DNA of 64,000 nt from Hafnia psychrotolerans (GTDB lineage: Bacteria > Pseudomonadota > Gammaproteobacteria > Enterobacterales > Enterobacteriaceae), in the NCBI RefSeq assembly GCF_014639435.1, contig NZ_BMFZ01000009.1, positions 36,432 to 100,431 on the forward strand, given 5' to 3'. The notes below the pieces were generated by a model, which was given only the letters and a program-made list of their open reading frames with translations, made no database searches and was not told where the DNA came from. Shown here piece by piece: positions 47,883 to 60,019 of the stretch. Position 1 is the stretch's first letter, and every line of letters begins with the position of its first letter. The position numbers were made by a program, and so were the translations under genes.

Positions 47883-48117
47883 CTGGATTGCAGCCTTAAT
47901 AGCGCAACGCATAAAACGTTGCTATCAATTAACAAAAAGTGGCTGACATTCTACCACTCTGTCCTGAATCCTCAACGTGTCCTGAGCCCTCTACGTCGAT
48001 AGGCAGCTCACGAAGCCCCTTCAGTGGACGAATGGGTAAAGAATCAACTGCGCGGGTGAGAAATCGGTCAGCTTGTCTAATTTTGCGCCAAACAGTGATT
48101 TTTGTTTTTAAAAATCG

Positions 48118-48145
48118 TTGACGTAAGTTCAAGTATCCCTATAAT
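48118..48145 (+). promoter_or_regulatory. Promoter of the valine/lysine tRNA operon
   Basis: TTGACG, 16-base spacer, perfect TATAAT, then GCGACTCC as discriminator; transcription begins just before the first tRNA-Val. Confidence 0.88.
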
Positions 48146-48162
48146 GCGACTCCATCACGACG

Positions 48163-48238
48163 GGGCGATTAGCTCAGTTGGTAGAGCATCTCCTTTACAC
48201 GGAGGGGGTCGGCGGTTCGAACCCGTCATCGCCCACCA
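48163..48238 (+). tRNA. valU: tRNA-Val (anticodon TAC)
   Basis: 76 bases, acceptor GGGCGAT pairs with ATCGCCC, anticodon arm CTCCT-TTACACG-GAG with TAC, CCA encoded. First of three identical copies, matching the valU-valX-valY-lysV operon of E. coli. Confidence 0.96.
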
Positions 48239-48285
48239 CTCTTTTAGAGTGACTGCGTTGTGATAAGCAAGAAGAAATGAGAATT

Positions 48286-48361
48286 GGGCGATTAGCTCAG
48301 TTGGTAGAGCATCTCCTTTACACGGAGGGGGTCGGCGGTTCGAACCCGTCATCGCCCACCA
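48286..48361 (+). tRNA. valX: tRNA-Val (anticodon TAC)
   Basis: Second identical copy, 47 bases after the first, within the same transcript. Confidence 0.96.
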
Positions 48362-48403
48362 ATTCTCAGTATTGTTCTCTTGCATTGTGGAGTACCCAGA
48401 AGT

Positions 48404-48479
48404 GGGCGATTAGCTCAGTTGGTAGAGCATCTCCTTTACACGGAGGGGGTCGGCGGTTCGAACCCGTCATCGCCCACCA
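48404..48479 (+). tRNA. valY: tRNA-Val (anticodon TAC)
   Basis: Third identical copy, 42 bases after the second and only 7 bases before the lysine tRNA. Confidence 0.96.
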
Positions 48480-48486
48480 CTTCTGC

Positions 48487-48562
48487 GGGCCGTTAGCTCA
48501 GTTGGTAGAGCAGTTGACTTTTAATCAATTGGTCGCTGGTTCGAATCCAGCACGGCCCACCA
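48487..48562 (+). tRNA. lysV: tRNA-Lys (anticodon TTT)
   Basis: 76 bases, acceptor GGGCCGT/ACGGCCC, anticodon loop CTTTTAA (TTT), T-arm GCTGGTTCGAATCCAGC, CCA encoded. Last gene of the operon; its 3' end is repeated 169 bases downstream. Confidence 0.96.
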
Positions 48563-48570
48563 ATTCAGAG

Positions 48571-48594
48571 AAAAGCGCCTATGGGCGCTTTTTT
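48571..48594 (+). terminator. Terminator of the valU-lysV operon
   Basis: AAAAGCGCC-TAT-GGGCGCTTTTTT directly after tRNA-Lys. Confidence 0.9.
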
Positions 48595-48712
48595 CGTTTC
48601 TGTGTTCCGGAGCTAAACCGTGATGGAGGCGAACCAGCAGCGGGTTCGAGCCGAGCGAAGCGAGACGACAACGCGACAGCGTTGCCCGTAGGGTGAGGCC
48701 CGAGGCCGAATC

Positions 48713-48780
48713 AATCCAGCACGGCCCACCACTCTTCATTGAAGGGAAGTAGAGAAAAGCGCCTTATAGGCGCTTTTCTC
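48713..48780 (+). repeat. Second copy of the tRNA-Lys 3' end and terminator
   Basis: AATCCAGCACGGCCCACCA (48713-48731) repeats the last 19 bases of tRNA-Lys, and a second hairpin AAAAGCGCC-TTAT-GGCGCTTTT with the same flank CGTTTCTGTG follows at 48753-48779. The preceding 100 bases (ggttcgagccgagcgaagcgag...) resemble a degenerate T-arm and variable tail. It is a tandem duplication or the residue of a tRNA or island end. The second hairpin can also terminate eutC from the other side. Confidence 0.8.
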
Positions 48781-48803
48781 GTTTCTGTGCTCCCAAAACC
48801 TCG

Positions 48804-49616
48804 CTATGACTCCAGCTTAAACCTCGGTACGACCTTATTTTGCAACGCTGGGTTATCACTCTCATCTTTTAAATTCACGCCTGATAACTGGCGTACAAAA
48901 GCCTGCTCCAGCAACCAGGCGAGTTTGAATGCTGCCTGCGGATAGTCCAGACCTTCAGGCCGTACGTTGGAAATGCAATTGCGCTCTGACTCCAGCCTCT
49001 TCGTATGTGGCCCCCAGGTCATGTAAATGCCTAAACTGTCGGGGGATGATAGCCCCGGACGTTCACCAATCAGCATCGCCACTGCCTTGGCCTGCATTTG
49101 CTGAGCAATATCATCGCCTAACGCAACTCGGGATTGATGGGCCAGCACCACAGGTCCGACGCGCAGGCCAAGTTGTTGCAAATAAGGCAGCAGTTCCCGA
49201 ATCAATGGCACCGCCTGACGATGAACCGCTTTGGACGACAGTCCGTCAGCCACCACCAGCACTATATCTGCCGGCTTAGTCGGCTGTTGGCTCAACATTT
49301 CCCGACTCTCTGCCGAAAGCTTTCGCCCCAAGTCAGGCCGACATAAATAGGTCGTGCGATCTGCTGCAGCACTAGCAACAGTGAGCGTACCAAGCCCCAG
49401 TTCGTGCAGCGATGCTTCCAATGTCTGGCTGTCGAAAGGTAGGTGCACCGCATCTCTGGCCTGGGCATGCGCCAGACTGAATTTCAGCAGTTCAGCCGTC
49501 GGCAGGCTGGAACCCGTTCGTCCCAGCGCAATCCGCGCGGCGGTGAACTGACGCAGCGCCTCCCAGGGATTTTGATGAACCAGCGACATAAGCCCTTTCT
49601 CAGTCTCCTCCGTCAT
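48804..49616 (-). CDS. eutC: Ethanolamine ammonia-lyase small subunit
   Basis: With EutB forms the adenosylcobalamin-dependent enzyme that splits ethanolamine into acetaldehyde and ammonia. 270 residues (E. coli 295). Family sequences TAARIALGRTGSSLPTAELL (25-44), DIVLVVADGLSSKAV and LIGERPGLSSPDSLG are intact, as are the paired cysteine/asparagine segment ERNCISNVRPEGL. Overlaps eutB by 4 bases. The missing N-terminal extension corresponds to the microcompartment-targeting region of E. coli EutC. Confidence 0.95.
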   Translation of the reverse strand: MTEETEKGLMSLVHQNPWEALRQFTAARIALGRTGSSLPTAELLKFSLAHAQARDAVHLPFDSQTLEASLHELGLGTLTVASAAADRTTYLCRPDLGRKLSAESREMLSQQPTKPADIVLVVADGLSSKAVHRQAVPLIRELLPYLQQLGLRVGPVVLAHQSRVALGDDIAQQMQAKAVAMLIGERPGLSSPDSLGIYMTWGPHTKRLESERNCISNVRPEGLDYPQAAFKLAWLLEQAFVRQLSGVNLKDESDNPALQNKVVPRFKLES

Positions 49617-50992
49617 ATCACCGACCTCAGTTGTAATAATGGATGCGATGCGCGGGTATCCAGCAGCTGCCCATGGGCATCAAGGATATTCATTTTCTCC
49701 AGCCACAGGGCAAATTCAGGCGCATGTTTCAACCCCAGGAGTTCACGGATATACAGCGCATCATGAAACGATGTGCTCTGGTAGTTGAGCATAATATCAT
49801 CAGCACCCGGCACACCAATCAGAAAGGTCAGTCCGGCGGTGCCCAGCAGAGTCAGTAACGTATCCATATCATCCTGATCGGCTTCGGCGTGATTGGTGTA
49901 ACAGACATCACAGCCGATCGGTAAGCCGAGCAGTTTGCCGCAAAAGTGATCTTCCAGCCCGGCGCGAATGATCTGTTTGCCATCATATAGATATTCTGGC
50001 CCGATGAATCCCACCACGGTATTGATGAGTAACGGCGAGAAGCGCCGCGCAATAGCGTAAGCACGTGCTTCGCAAGTCTGCTGGTCTACACCAAAATGCG
50101 CATTGGCCGACAGACAACTCCCCTGCCCGGTTTCGAAATACATCACGTTATTCCCCAGCGTACCGCGATGTAGACTCAGTGCAGCCTGCTGGGCCTCCTC
50201 AAGTAAGGCCAGGTTGATGCCAAATCCTTGATTGGCCGCTTCGCTTCCTGCAATCGACTGGAAAACCAGGTCAACCGGCGCACCGCGCTCCACCAGTTTG
50301 ATGGTGTTCGTCACATGGGTTAGCACGCAAGACTGCGTAGGAATGTCGAACCGCGAGATGATATCGTCGAGCATGTAGTTAAGATTTTCCAGCAGCGGTA
50401 GGCTGTCGCTGGCCGGATTAATGCCAATCACCGCATCACCGGAACCATACAGCAGCCCGTCAAGCATACTTGCTGCGATACCCTGCAAATGATCAGTGGG
50501 ATGATTGGGTTGCAGACGCACGCTCATGTGCCCTGGCAATCCGATGGTATTACGGAAGCGGGTGATCACCCGACATTTTTTCGCCACCAGAATCAGATCC
50601 TGATTGCGCATCAGCTTACTTACGGCCGCCGCCATTTCCGGCGTAATTCCCGGTGCAACGCGTGCCAATATGACACTGTCGGTCTTTTCACTCAGCAACC
50701 AATCGCGGAAATCCCCCACGGTAAGATGTGAAATCAAAGCAAAGGCTTGCGCATCGTGACTGTCGATTATCAGGCGGGTGACTTCATCGTCCTCATAGGG
50801 AATGAGCACCTGTTGAAGAAAAGTCTTCAGCGGCAGTTCGGCCAGCGCCATCTTGGCGGCCATCCGCTCTTCAACGCTGTCGGCCGCCACGTCTGCCAGA
50901 TAATCGCCAGAACGCGCCGGTGATGCTTTCGCCATCAGATCTTTCAAATCACGAAACTGATAGCTGCGGTGGCTCAACGTCGTTTGATACAT
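49613..50992 (-). CDS. eutB: Ethanolamine ammonia-lyase large subunit
   Basis: Catalytic TIM-barrel subunit that binds the B12 cofactor and ethanolamine. 459 residues (E. coli 453). Visible family segments: RSGDYLADVAADS, IGLPGHMSVRLQPNHPTDHL, GDAVIGINPASDS, YFETGQGSCLSANAHFGVDQQ and IGCDVCYTNHAEADQDDM. No eut regulator, permease, aldehyde dehydrogenase or shell genes lie around it, so the products must be handled by unlinked enzymes. Confidence 0.96.
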   Translation of the reverse strand: MYQTTLSHRSYQFRDLKDLMAKASPARSGDYLADVAADSVEERMAAKMALAELPLKTFLQQVLIPYEDDEVTRLIIDSHDAQAFALISHLTVGDFRDWLLSEKTDSVILARVAPGITPEMAAAVSKLMRNQDLILVAKKCRVITRFRNTIGLPGHMSVRLQPNHPTDHLQGIAASMLDGLLYGSGDAVIGINPASDSLPLLENLNYMLDDIISRFDIPTQSCVLTHVTNTIKLVERGAPVDLVFQSIAGSEAANQGFGINLALLEEAQQAALSLHRGTLGNNVMYFETGQGSCLSANAHFGVDQQTCEARAYAIARRFSPLLINTVVGFIGPEYLYDGKQIIRAGLEDHFCGKLLGLPIGCDVCYTNHAEADQDDMDTLLTLLGTAGLTFLIGVPGADDIMLNYQSTSFHDALYIRELLGLKHAPEFALWLEKMNILDAHGQLLDTRASHPLLQLRSVI

Positions 50993-51177
50993 AACGCTCC
51001 TCAGGCTGGCGGGTTCTGAATATCGAAAAAACAGCGAACAAAAAGCAGTCAGGAAGAGGCAATAATAATCACGTTAGCCGTGCGGAGTACAGAGCCATGC
51101 AAAGGCTTATCGCAGAGTCTCTGATTTGTCATTCGGCTGATCTACACTGTGTAGCATCACACAACGGGGAATAATGG

Positions 51178-51732
51178 ATGAGCGAACGGCAACGGCGACA
51201 CACTATTATTGGCTGGATAGAAGAAGATCCAATGCGCATGCTGGCACTGAGAACCGCGCAGCAACTGGCGTTGAACGACTGGTGTCTGGCCGCAGGGTTT
51301 GTGCGCAATCTGGTGTGGGACCACCTGCACGGTTTAGCTGACGTCACACCACTTAACGATATAGACGTGATCTATTTTGATCCCTATGACACGTCTGTGG
51401 CGACGGAGAAAGACCTTGAACAGCGTCTTAGTTCTCTGGCTGTGCTGCCTTGGTCGATCAAAAATCAGGCTCGTATGCATTTAAAGCATCACCATGCACC
51501 CTACTTATCCAGCAGTGATGCTATGAGTTACTGGGTGGAAACAGAAACGGTAATTGGTGCGACGCTTGGTCATGACGGCAAGGTGCAGTTGGTGGCACCG
51601 ATGGGTACCGCTGCACTGTTTGGGTTTAGCATCACGGCCAACCCGCGCCATGGCAACCCTAAGGTGATGCTGGACAGAGCGGCAAGCAAAGGCTGGTTAA
51701 TCCGCTGGCCGCAACTGCAACTGAAGATATGA
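51178..51732 (+). CDS. Nucleotidyltransferase-like family protein (DUF925 type)
   Basis: 184 residues. The sequence CLAAGFVRNLVWDHLHG followed by LNDIDVIYFDPYD shows the pol-beta-like nucleotidyltransferase pattern G-[FG]-x-R-N...D-[ILV]-D. Homologues are common in Proteobacteria but have no assigned substrate. The gene stands alone, divergent from eutB and followed by the FlxA-like gene. Confidence 0.82.
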   Translation: MSERQRRHTIIGWIEEDPMRMLALRTAQQLALNDWCLAAGFVRNLVWDHLHGLADVTPLNDIDVIYFDPYDTSVATEKDLEQRLSSLAVLPWSIKNQARMHLKHHHAPYLSSSDAMSYWVETETVIGATLGHDGKVQLVAPMGTAALFGFSITANPRHGNPKVMLDRAASKGWLIRWPQLQLKI

Positions 51733-51749
51733 GAATTATAAACAAGCGA

Positions 51750-51776
51750 TAAAGATCTGCCTTCGCCTGCCGATAA
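51750..51776 (+). promoter_or_regulatory. Sigma-28 (FliA) promoter
   Basis: TAAAGATC, exactly 11 bases, then GCCGATAA: 6 of 8 matches to the -35 element TAAAGTTT and a perfect -10 element. It lies 51 bases before the FlxA-like start and places that gene in the late flagellar/chemotaxis regulon. Confidence 0.85.
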
Positions 51777-51827
51777 CTGTTTCGCATAATGACGTGCAGA
51801 GCAGGTTAACCTTAAAGTGAGGCAGCA

Positions 51828-52163
51828 ATGAGCACTATCAGCGTAACCAGCAGTAGTTCGGCGAGTACAGCATCATCCGGCAGCGGCGGGCAAATTGCGC
51901 AGTTGAACAAACAGATCCAGAAACTGACTCAACAAATGAAAAGTTTGAGTCAGGGCAGTGACGGTTCTGATTCGGTTCAAAAGCAGGTGGATGCTATTCA
52001 GAATCAAATTGATATGCTCGAGGCGCAAATCCAGCAGATTCAGCAGCAACAGGCGCAAAAAGCAGAGCAGAAAGCCGAACAGGCTCAGTTAGCTACCGGC
52101 ACGGCTGAAGACAAAAGCGTCAAAAAGGCGTCTTCTGCCAATACCATTGATATTTACGTCTGA
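51828..52163 (+). CDS. FlxA-like family protein
   Basis: 111 residues: a Ser/Thr-rich N-terminus (VTSSSSASTASSGSGG), then a long Gln-rich heptad-type coiled coil (IAQLNKQIQKLTQQMKSL; DAIQNQIDMLEAQIQQIQQQ) and a C-terminus ending NTIDIYV, which is the FlxA-like domain. E. coli FlxA is a sigma-28-dependent protein of unknown function. The sigma-28 promoter found here supports a motility-linked role. Confidence 0.88.
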   Translation: MSTISVTSSSSASTASSGSGGQIAQLNKQIQKLTQQMKSLSQGSDGSDSVQKQVDAIQNQIDMLEAQIQQIQQQQAQKAEQKAEQAQLATGTAEDKSVKKASSANTIDIYV

Positions 52164-52178
52164 TCCCACTCTGTGGTT

Positions 52179-53099
52179 TTAAAGCAACCCTTGCAGGCTG
52201 CGTTTTTCCGTGAGATGCGTCGCCTGCACTTTCACCACCTGCCAGATAGCCTGAGCTGCCGGTGAAAGTGAACGGTTTTTACGTCGGACCAACATCAGCG
52301 CGCGGTTGATTTCAGGCACCAGGTGGCGCACTACCAGCTTGCTTCCCTGCGGCAATGGCAGCGCCAGTGCTGGGATCACGCTGATTCCAATACCCGCTTC
52401 TACCATTGGAAATAGCGTCGCAGGATGGCCGATTTCCTGTGCGATTACGGTATCGACGCCCTGCTGTGCTAATGCGCGGTCGATCAGCATCCGGCTACCT
52501 GAGGCGTAATCCTGTAGTACTAACGGGCAGCCGCTAAGCTGGGTCCAGTTCACTGATGCTTGTCGGGCAAATGCATGGTCCTCACGACACAGCAACAGAA
52601 AAGGGTCGTGTAAAATCGTTTCGCATTCAAGATCCGCGCTAACGCCTGGGTCAATCACAATGCCAAAATCCACCTCGGCATTACGTACGCTGTTGAGCAC
52701 CAACCGCTGAGCCTGGTCGCGCAGCAATATGCGAATATCGGGATACTCTCGTGTTCCGCTGGCGATGCACTGTGGCATCAGCTGAGCGGAAATGGTCTGG
52801 CTGGAAGCGATACGCACGCGACCATTATGTTGAGTGCCAAAACTTCGTGTGTCGAGAAGCATGGCATGCAGCTCGTCCAGAAGCGGTTCCACGCGGCTAG
52901 CCAGCCGCTGACCGGCATCCGTCAGCATAACCTCACGCGTAGTGCGATCAAGTAAGCGCACACTCATCTCACTCTCTAACTCCTTCATACTGTGGCTAAT
53001 CGCCGACTGGCTGAGACCAATGGCGTCCCCTGCCCGGCTAAAACTCTGGTAATGGGCCACTGCCACAAAGACGCGAAGCTGCTTAAGTGAATAATTCAT
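52179..53099 (-). CDS. yfeR: LysR-family regulator YfeR
   Basis: 306 residues. [24 protein letters not shown] and [16 protein letters not shown] form the winged helix; [15 protein letters not shown] and [18 protein letters not shown] match YfeR of E. coli and Salmonella, where YfeR was linked to osmotic conditions and represses its divergent neighbour yfeH. Same divergent layout here, over 108 bases. Convergent with the FlxA-like gene (15 bases apart). Confidence 0.93.
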   Translation of the reverse strand: MNYSLKQLRVFVAVAHYQSFSRAGDAIGLSQSAISHSMKELESEMSVRLLDRTTREVMLTDAGQRLASRVEPLLDELHAMLLDTRSFGTQHNGRVRIASSQTISAQLMPQCIASGTREYPDIRILLRDQAQRLVLNSVRNAEVDFGIVIDPGVSADLECETILHDPFLLLCREDHAFARQASVNWTQLSGCPLVLQDYASGSRMLIDRALAQQGVDTVIAQEIGHPATLFPMVEAGIGISVIPALALPLPQGSKLVVRHLVPEINRALMLVRRKNRSLSPAAQAIWQVVKVQATHLTEKRSLQGLL

Positions 53100-53207
53100 G
53101 AATTAATTTCATTATTGTATTAAATAAATTAATTTTTTAATTCTATACCAACCGTCCAGAATAGCCGCATGAGTTTATGTCGAACCTTATCTTTGCTGAG
53201 AAATACT

Positions 53208-54209
53208 ATGCGATTCATGCCCGATCGTTTCACCCTGACACTGATTGCCACCGTCCTGCTGGCGACGTTTTTCCCCGCCAAAGGTGTGTTCGTCCCTTTT
53301 TTCAACAACCTGACCATCATTGCTATCGGCCTGCTTTTCTTCATGCACGGTGCCAAGCTGTCGCGCGAGGCCATTTTTGCTGGCAGTAACAACTGGCGGC
53401 TGCATTTATGGGTCATGTTCAGCACCTTTATTTTATTTCCGACGCTAGGACTCTTATTTCAATGGTGGCATCCGGTAGACGTTAGCCCGCAAATTTACAG
53501 CGGCTTTGTCTATCTGTGCATTTTGCCCGCTACCGTACAGTCGGCGATCGCCTTTACTTCACTCGCAGGCGGTAATGTCGCGGCGGCGGTGTGCAGTGCA
53601 TCAGCATCGAGCCTGTTGGGTATTTTTGTTTCACCACTGCTGGTTAGCCTGTTGATGAACGTACAGGGCTCTACCGGTGATAGCCTGCAACAAGTCTTGC
53701 ACATCGTGCTACAACTGCTGGTGCCTTTCGTGGCTGGGCATCTGCTGCGTCCGCTGATTGGTGGCTTTGTTGACCGTCATCGCAAAATGATTGGTAAAAC
53801 CGATCAAACATCGATTCTACTGGTGGTCTATTCGGCGTTTAGCGAAGCCGTCACGCAAGGGATTTGGCATCATGTGGGGTTGGGTTCACTACTGTTTATC
53901 GTGGCCGTCAGCCTGATACTGCTGACCTTTATTCTGGTGATCAATACCTATATGGCCCGCTGGATGGGATTCAGTAAGCCAGATGAAATCACCATCGTAT
54001 TCTGCGGTTCTAAGAAAAGCCTGGCCAATGGTATCCCGATGGCCAATATTCTGTTCCCGGTCAGCGCCATCGGCATGATGGTGCTACCACTGATGATTTT
54101 CCATCAGGTTCAGTTAATGACCTGTGCCGTACTGGCGAAACGTTACAAGAGTAAACAGGACGCTAAAATGGCTGAACTGGAGAAAAATCTGGCGGCGAAA
54201 AACAGCTAA
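53208..54209 (+). CDS. yfeH: Bile acid:sodium symporter-family protein YfeH
   Basis: 333 residues from ATG 53208; the frame opens 13 codons earlier but the later start matches the family N-terminus. Ten membrane segments of the BASS/ASBT fold with GLLFFMHGAKLSREAI, the LPATVQSAIAFTSLAGGNVAAAVCSAS crossover region (shown in parts) and FCGSKKSLANGIPMANILFP, which carries the second helix break. Substrate of YfeH is not established. Control by YfeR is likely. Confidence 0.93.
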   Translation: MRFMPDRFTLTLIATVLLATFFPAKGVFVPFFNNLTIIAIGLLFFMHGAKLSREAIFAGSNNWRLHLWVMFSTFILFPTLGLLFQWWHPVDVSPQIYSGFVYLCILPATVQSAIAFTSLAGGNVAAAVCSASASSLLGIFVSPLLVSLLMNVQGSTGDSLQQVLHIVLQLLVPFVAGHLLRPLIGGFVDRHRKMIGKTDQTSILLVVYSAFSEAVTQGIWHHVGLGSLLFIVAVSLILLTFILVINTYMARWMGFSKPDEITIVFCGSKKSLANGIPMANILFPVSAIGMMVLPLMIFHQVQLMTCAVLAKRYKSKQDAKMAELEKNLAAKNS

Positions 54210-54223
54210 TCATCGGGGTTCTA

Positions 54224-54260
54224 CCAAGAGAAAGGCGCTAAATCAGCGCCTTTCTCTTGG
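54224..54260. terminator. Long perfect hairpin between yfeH and ypeB
   Basis: A 16-base perfect stem (CCAAGAGAAAGGCGCT with AGCGCCTTTCTCTTGG) around a 5-base loop, lying between two convergent genes and abutting the ypeB stop. The arms contain CCTTTCTCTT rather than a plain T-run, so it may terminate and protect mRNA ends in both directions. Confidence 0.75.
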
Positions 54261-54503
54261 TTATCCGTCAGTACCTGCAAGCCCTGGACCTCCGCGTCGC
54301 AGCGGGTTAATCAGACTCTGCAAACCTTCGCTTTTAATTGCCAGAGTAAGCTGCATCAATTCGCCTAATTTCCCTGCCGGGAATTCGTCTTTGCGAGCGA
54401 ACCACAGCAGATATTCCTCAGGTAAATCAATCAATACACGCCCGGCATATTTGCCGAAGGGCATTTTCATATTGGCAATGTCAATCAGGTCTTCTTTTTC
54501 CAT
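54261..54503 (-). CDS. ypeB: DUF3820 protein YpeB
   Basis: 80 residues from the second ATG (MEKEDLIDIANMKMPFGKYAG), chosen because it matches E. coli YpeB and has GGGTGA at proper distance; an ATG three codons earlier overlaps the ligA stop. The core IDLPEEYLLWFARKDEFPAG is nearly invariant in the family. Function unknown. Co-transcribed with ligA as in E. coli; the C-terminus is longer than usual (RRGGPGLAGTDG). Confidence 0.92.
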   Translation of the reverse strand: MEKEDLIDIANMKMPFGKYAGRVLIDLPEEYLLWFARKDEFPAGKLGELMQLTLAIKSEGLQSLINPLRRGGPGLAGTDG

Positions 54504-54508
54504 AGTAT

Positions 54509-56533
<2,025 letters not shown>

Positions 56534-56546
56534 TCACCATGAAGAT

Positions 56547-56571
56547 AAAAAACCCCCGGCAAGCGGGGGTA
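56547..56571 (-). terminator. Terminator of zipA
   Basis: On the minus strand ACCCCCGCTTGCCGGGGGTTTTTT, between zipA and ligA, which makes ligA independent of zipA transcription. Confidence 0.85.
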
Positions 56572-56611
56572 ATGGGAAAGGAGATAATAACTGGATACTT
56601 GCTGCCTTTGC

Positions 56612-57565
56612 TCAGGCCGTGGCGTCGAGAACCTCACGGATCCGCGCTTTATAACTTTCCAGCTTTTGTGGTGTGATCATCCGGCGCTCATCATCAAGAA
56701 CCATCCCGCCCACATCGTCAGCAATACGCTGTGCTGATTGTAACAAAAGTTTGAAGTTCTGATGCGCGTCACCGTAGCAAGGCACCATCAGAAACAGCGT
56801 AATGCCTGGCGTTGAGAAGTCAGACATGGTCTCAGGATCGAAAGAACCCGGCTTCACCATATTCGCCAAACTAAACAGGACCGGGCCACTTCCCGTCGGG
56901 CTGACATGACGATGGAAAATATTCATGGCACCAAACTGGAACCCAGCCTGAAGCACGCTGTTGAGCAGCACTTCCCCGCCGATCACGCCTCCCTGATGAG
57001 CGGAAACATGCAAGACCAAGACAGTTTCTTTCAGTTTCTCTTTTACTACTGGCTGCTCTTCAACCGGTGCAAAAGGCGCATCGCTATGAGGCTCAGCTTT
57101 GGCCGCAGGTGCTGCGTCAGCATGAATATCAGCAGGAGGAACCGGTGTGCTGCGTTTATCATCATTCTGATGAGAAACATCAACCACAGGTTCGCGGCGC
57201 TGAGTATCAGCCGGCTCAGTAGCAGAATAACCGCTCAGTAAAGGATCACTCTGTGCAGAAGCTGGCTGCTGGACAGGGTGACTCTGCGGCGGAGTGCGCA
57301 CTGGAGCGGTCTGCTTAGGTTCGTCATCATATTGGCCTAGCGACGGTTCATCCTGCGAATAAGCGGGACGCACACGTACTTCACCGACTCCATCAACGAA
57401 ATCGTCGGCAGAAGACTGCTCTCGTTCTTTTTTCACACGTTTAGCTGGACGATCGCGAAAAAGCGAAGAGCGTTCTTTACGGCTGGTCCACAAACCGTGT
57501 AACAACAACGCTATTATGGCGATCGCGCCAACAACGATTAATATCAGACGCAAATCCTGCATCAT
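56612..57565 (-). CDS. zipA: Cell division protein ZipA
   Basis: Anchors FtsZ to the inner membrane at the division site. 317 residues: N-terminal membrane helix ([20 protein letters not shown]), basic/charged linker, Pro/Gln-rich and acidic region (about 60-180), and the FtsZ-binding domain (about 180-317) with [34 protein letters not shown] and [20 protein letters not shown]. Divergent from cysZ, as in E. coli. Confidence 0.96.
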   Translation of the reverse strand: MMQDLRLILIVVGAIAIIALLLHGLWTSRKERSSLFRDRPAKRVKKEREQSSADDFVDGVGEVRVRPAYSQDEPSLGQYDDEPKQTAPVRTPPQSHPVQQPASAQSDPLLSGYSATEPADTQRREPVVDVSHQNDDKRSTPVPPADIHADAAPAAKAEPHSDAPFAPVEEQPVVKEKLKETVLVLHVSAHQGGVIGGEVLLNSVLQAGFQFGAMNIFHRHVSPTGSGPVLFSLANMVKPGSFDPETMSDFSTPGITLFLMVPCYGDAHQNFKLLLQSAQRIADDVGGMVLDDERRMITPQKLESYKARIREVLDATA

Positions 57566-57789
57566 TGCTATCTCTAGGTTGTTCTAATCCATTGCCACTA
57601 CGGCAAACATTCGCATTTCTAACTCTATTTGCCTGAGTTGATAAGTGCAAGTCTCGACTCTACTTTCTGCTAATAAACATGATTGCGGCAGCTTTTTTGC
57701 TGTTTTTTCAGCCAGCAACCGGCTAGCCAGTGTTAAATCATACCGATATGATAGCTCACGGATTTTAACTTAGAGAGAAAATTTCATTT

Positions 57790-58578
57790 ATGACATCTTC
57801 GCAACGCGCTCATCGGCTCAATGGTGTGCACTATTTCAGCCATGGTTGGTCACTGATCTCCCTACCCGGCATCCGACGCTTTGTCGTTTTACCGCTGCTG
57901 GTCAATATTATCTTAATGGGTGGCGCATTCTGGTGGTTGTTCGCGAAGCTGGGTGAATGGATCCCGGCAATGATGAGTAAAATTCCGGCCTGGCTGAGCT
58001 GGCTTGATTACTTACTGTGGCCGATAGCCGTGCTCTCCGTGTTACTGGTGTTCAGCTATTTATTCAGCACCCTTGCTAACATCATTGCTGCACCGTTCAG
58101 TGGCCTGCTCGCTGAGCAACTCGAAGCGAAGCTAACAGGGAAAACACTGCCAGACAGCGGCATCTGGGGCATCATGAAAGACCTACCCCGTATAATGAAA
58201 CGTGAGTGGCAGAAACTGGCCTACTATCTGCCGCGCGCCATCGTGATACTGGTATTGTTCTTTATCCCTGGCATTGGACAGACTGTGGCTCCGCTTCTCT
58301 GGTTCCTGTTCAGTGCCTGGATGTTGTCGATTCAATACTGCGACTATCCATTTGATAACCATAAGGTGGGTTTCATCGACATGCGTCGTTCGCTTGGGCG
58401 GCACAAGGTTGATAACTTACAGTTTGGTGCTCTGGTCAGTCTCTTCACTATGGTGCCAGTGCTCAATCTGATCATTCTCCCGGTCGCAGTCTGCGGAGCG
58501 ACAGCAATGTGGGTTGACCGCTACCGCACGCTTCACGTGGTGGGTGATGAAGACATTACAATCAGCCGCCGTCCATAA
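57790..58578 (+). CDS. cysZ: Sulfate transporter CysZ
   Basis: Inner-membrane sulfate uptake protein feeding cysteine synthesis. 262 residues (E. coli 253), with [21 protein letters not shown] at the start, hydrophobic segments near 32-52, 66-92, 140-165 and 210-235, and the conserved [18 protein letters not shown]. In E. coli cysK follows; here it does not. Confidence 0.95.
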   Translation: MTSSQRAHRLNGVHYFSHGWSLISLPGIRRFVVLPLLVNIILMGGAFWWLFAKLGEWIPAMMSKIPAWLSWLDYLLWPIAVLSVLLVFSYLFSTLANIIAAPFSGLLAEQLEAKLTGKTLPDSGIWGIMKDLPRIMKREWQKLAYYLPRAIVILVLFFIPGIGQTVAPLLWFLFSAWMLSIQYCDYPFDNHKVGFIDMRRSLGRHKVDNLQFGALVSLFTMVPVLNLIILPVAVCGATAMWVDRYRTLHVVGDEDITISRRP

Positions 58579-58775
58579 TACATTGGCTCCGGACAGCCAT
58601 GTACTGAGGGCGAACCACTCCCGCTATTTGGCTCCGTGTCTAATGCAAATTGAAAAAGTACATAACTCAAACTTAATTTCTGTTTAAGTATCTATTTGAA
58701 CTCAGAAGACTACTATTGAGTTAGCGATATGTTAATACTCGCTAGTAAGTACTGATGATTCTGCAAAGATGCAGG

Positions 58776-58797
58776 CCGGCTCTCGAGCCGGTTTTTT
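58776..58797 (+). terminator. Rho-independent terminator
   Basis: CCGGC-TCTCGA-GCCGG followed by TTTTTT. It lies 198 bases after cysZ and may end the cysZ message or a small RNA. Confidence 0.85.
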
Positions 58798-58927
58798 GTG
58801 TCCTGCCCAAACGCTATGACTCAAACAGAGTGTTGATTGTATAGCTTACTAATGAATTGCATTCTAACGACCTGGCTACAATGATGGCGTATGACCTCAT
58901 ACACCAAAGCAATACTGATGTTTTTTT

Positions 58928-58953
58928 CGCCCGCGATCAGCGGGCATTTTTTT
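58928..58953 (+). terminator. Rho-independent terminator
   Basis: CGCCCGC-GATCA-GCGGGC followed by ATTTTTTT, preceded by a T-run. No gene lies between it and the previous terminator. Confidence 0.75.
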
Positions 58954-59227
58954 GCCTGTCTTTTGTCACCAGACTTGTAGACGTCACTCGCCACTTTTCC
59001 CCCTCCCACTGTGATTGATGCTATCAAACCGGAGTGGCTGACCACTTCACATTGCTACACGCCTGCGCTACGTTTTTTCCTTTCAGCGCTTTAAAGATAG
59101 TTACTTCCCGTGACTAATATTTGCGCGACCTCCTTTTGGGGGTAACAATAATCCTAACTTCTCAATAAAGGATAGTCGGGCGATCTGCCCTGTTTGTTAT
59201 GAGAAGTACCTGAAACCCAATACATAG

Positions 59228-60019
<792 letters not shown>

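Noticed and set aside
48155-48696. Protein frames on both strands across the tRNA cluster
   Set aside because: They are translations of the repeated tRNA-Val and tRNA-Lys genes, not proteins.
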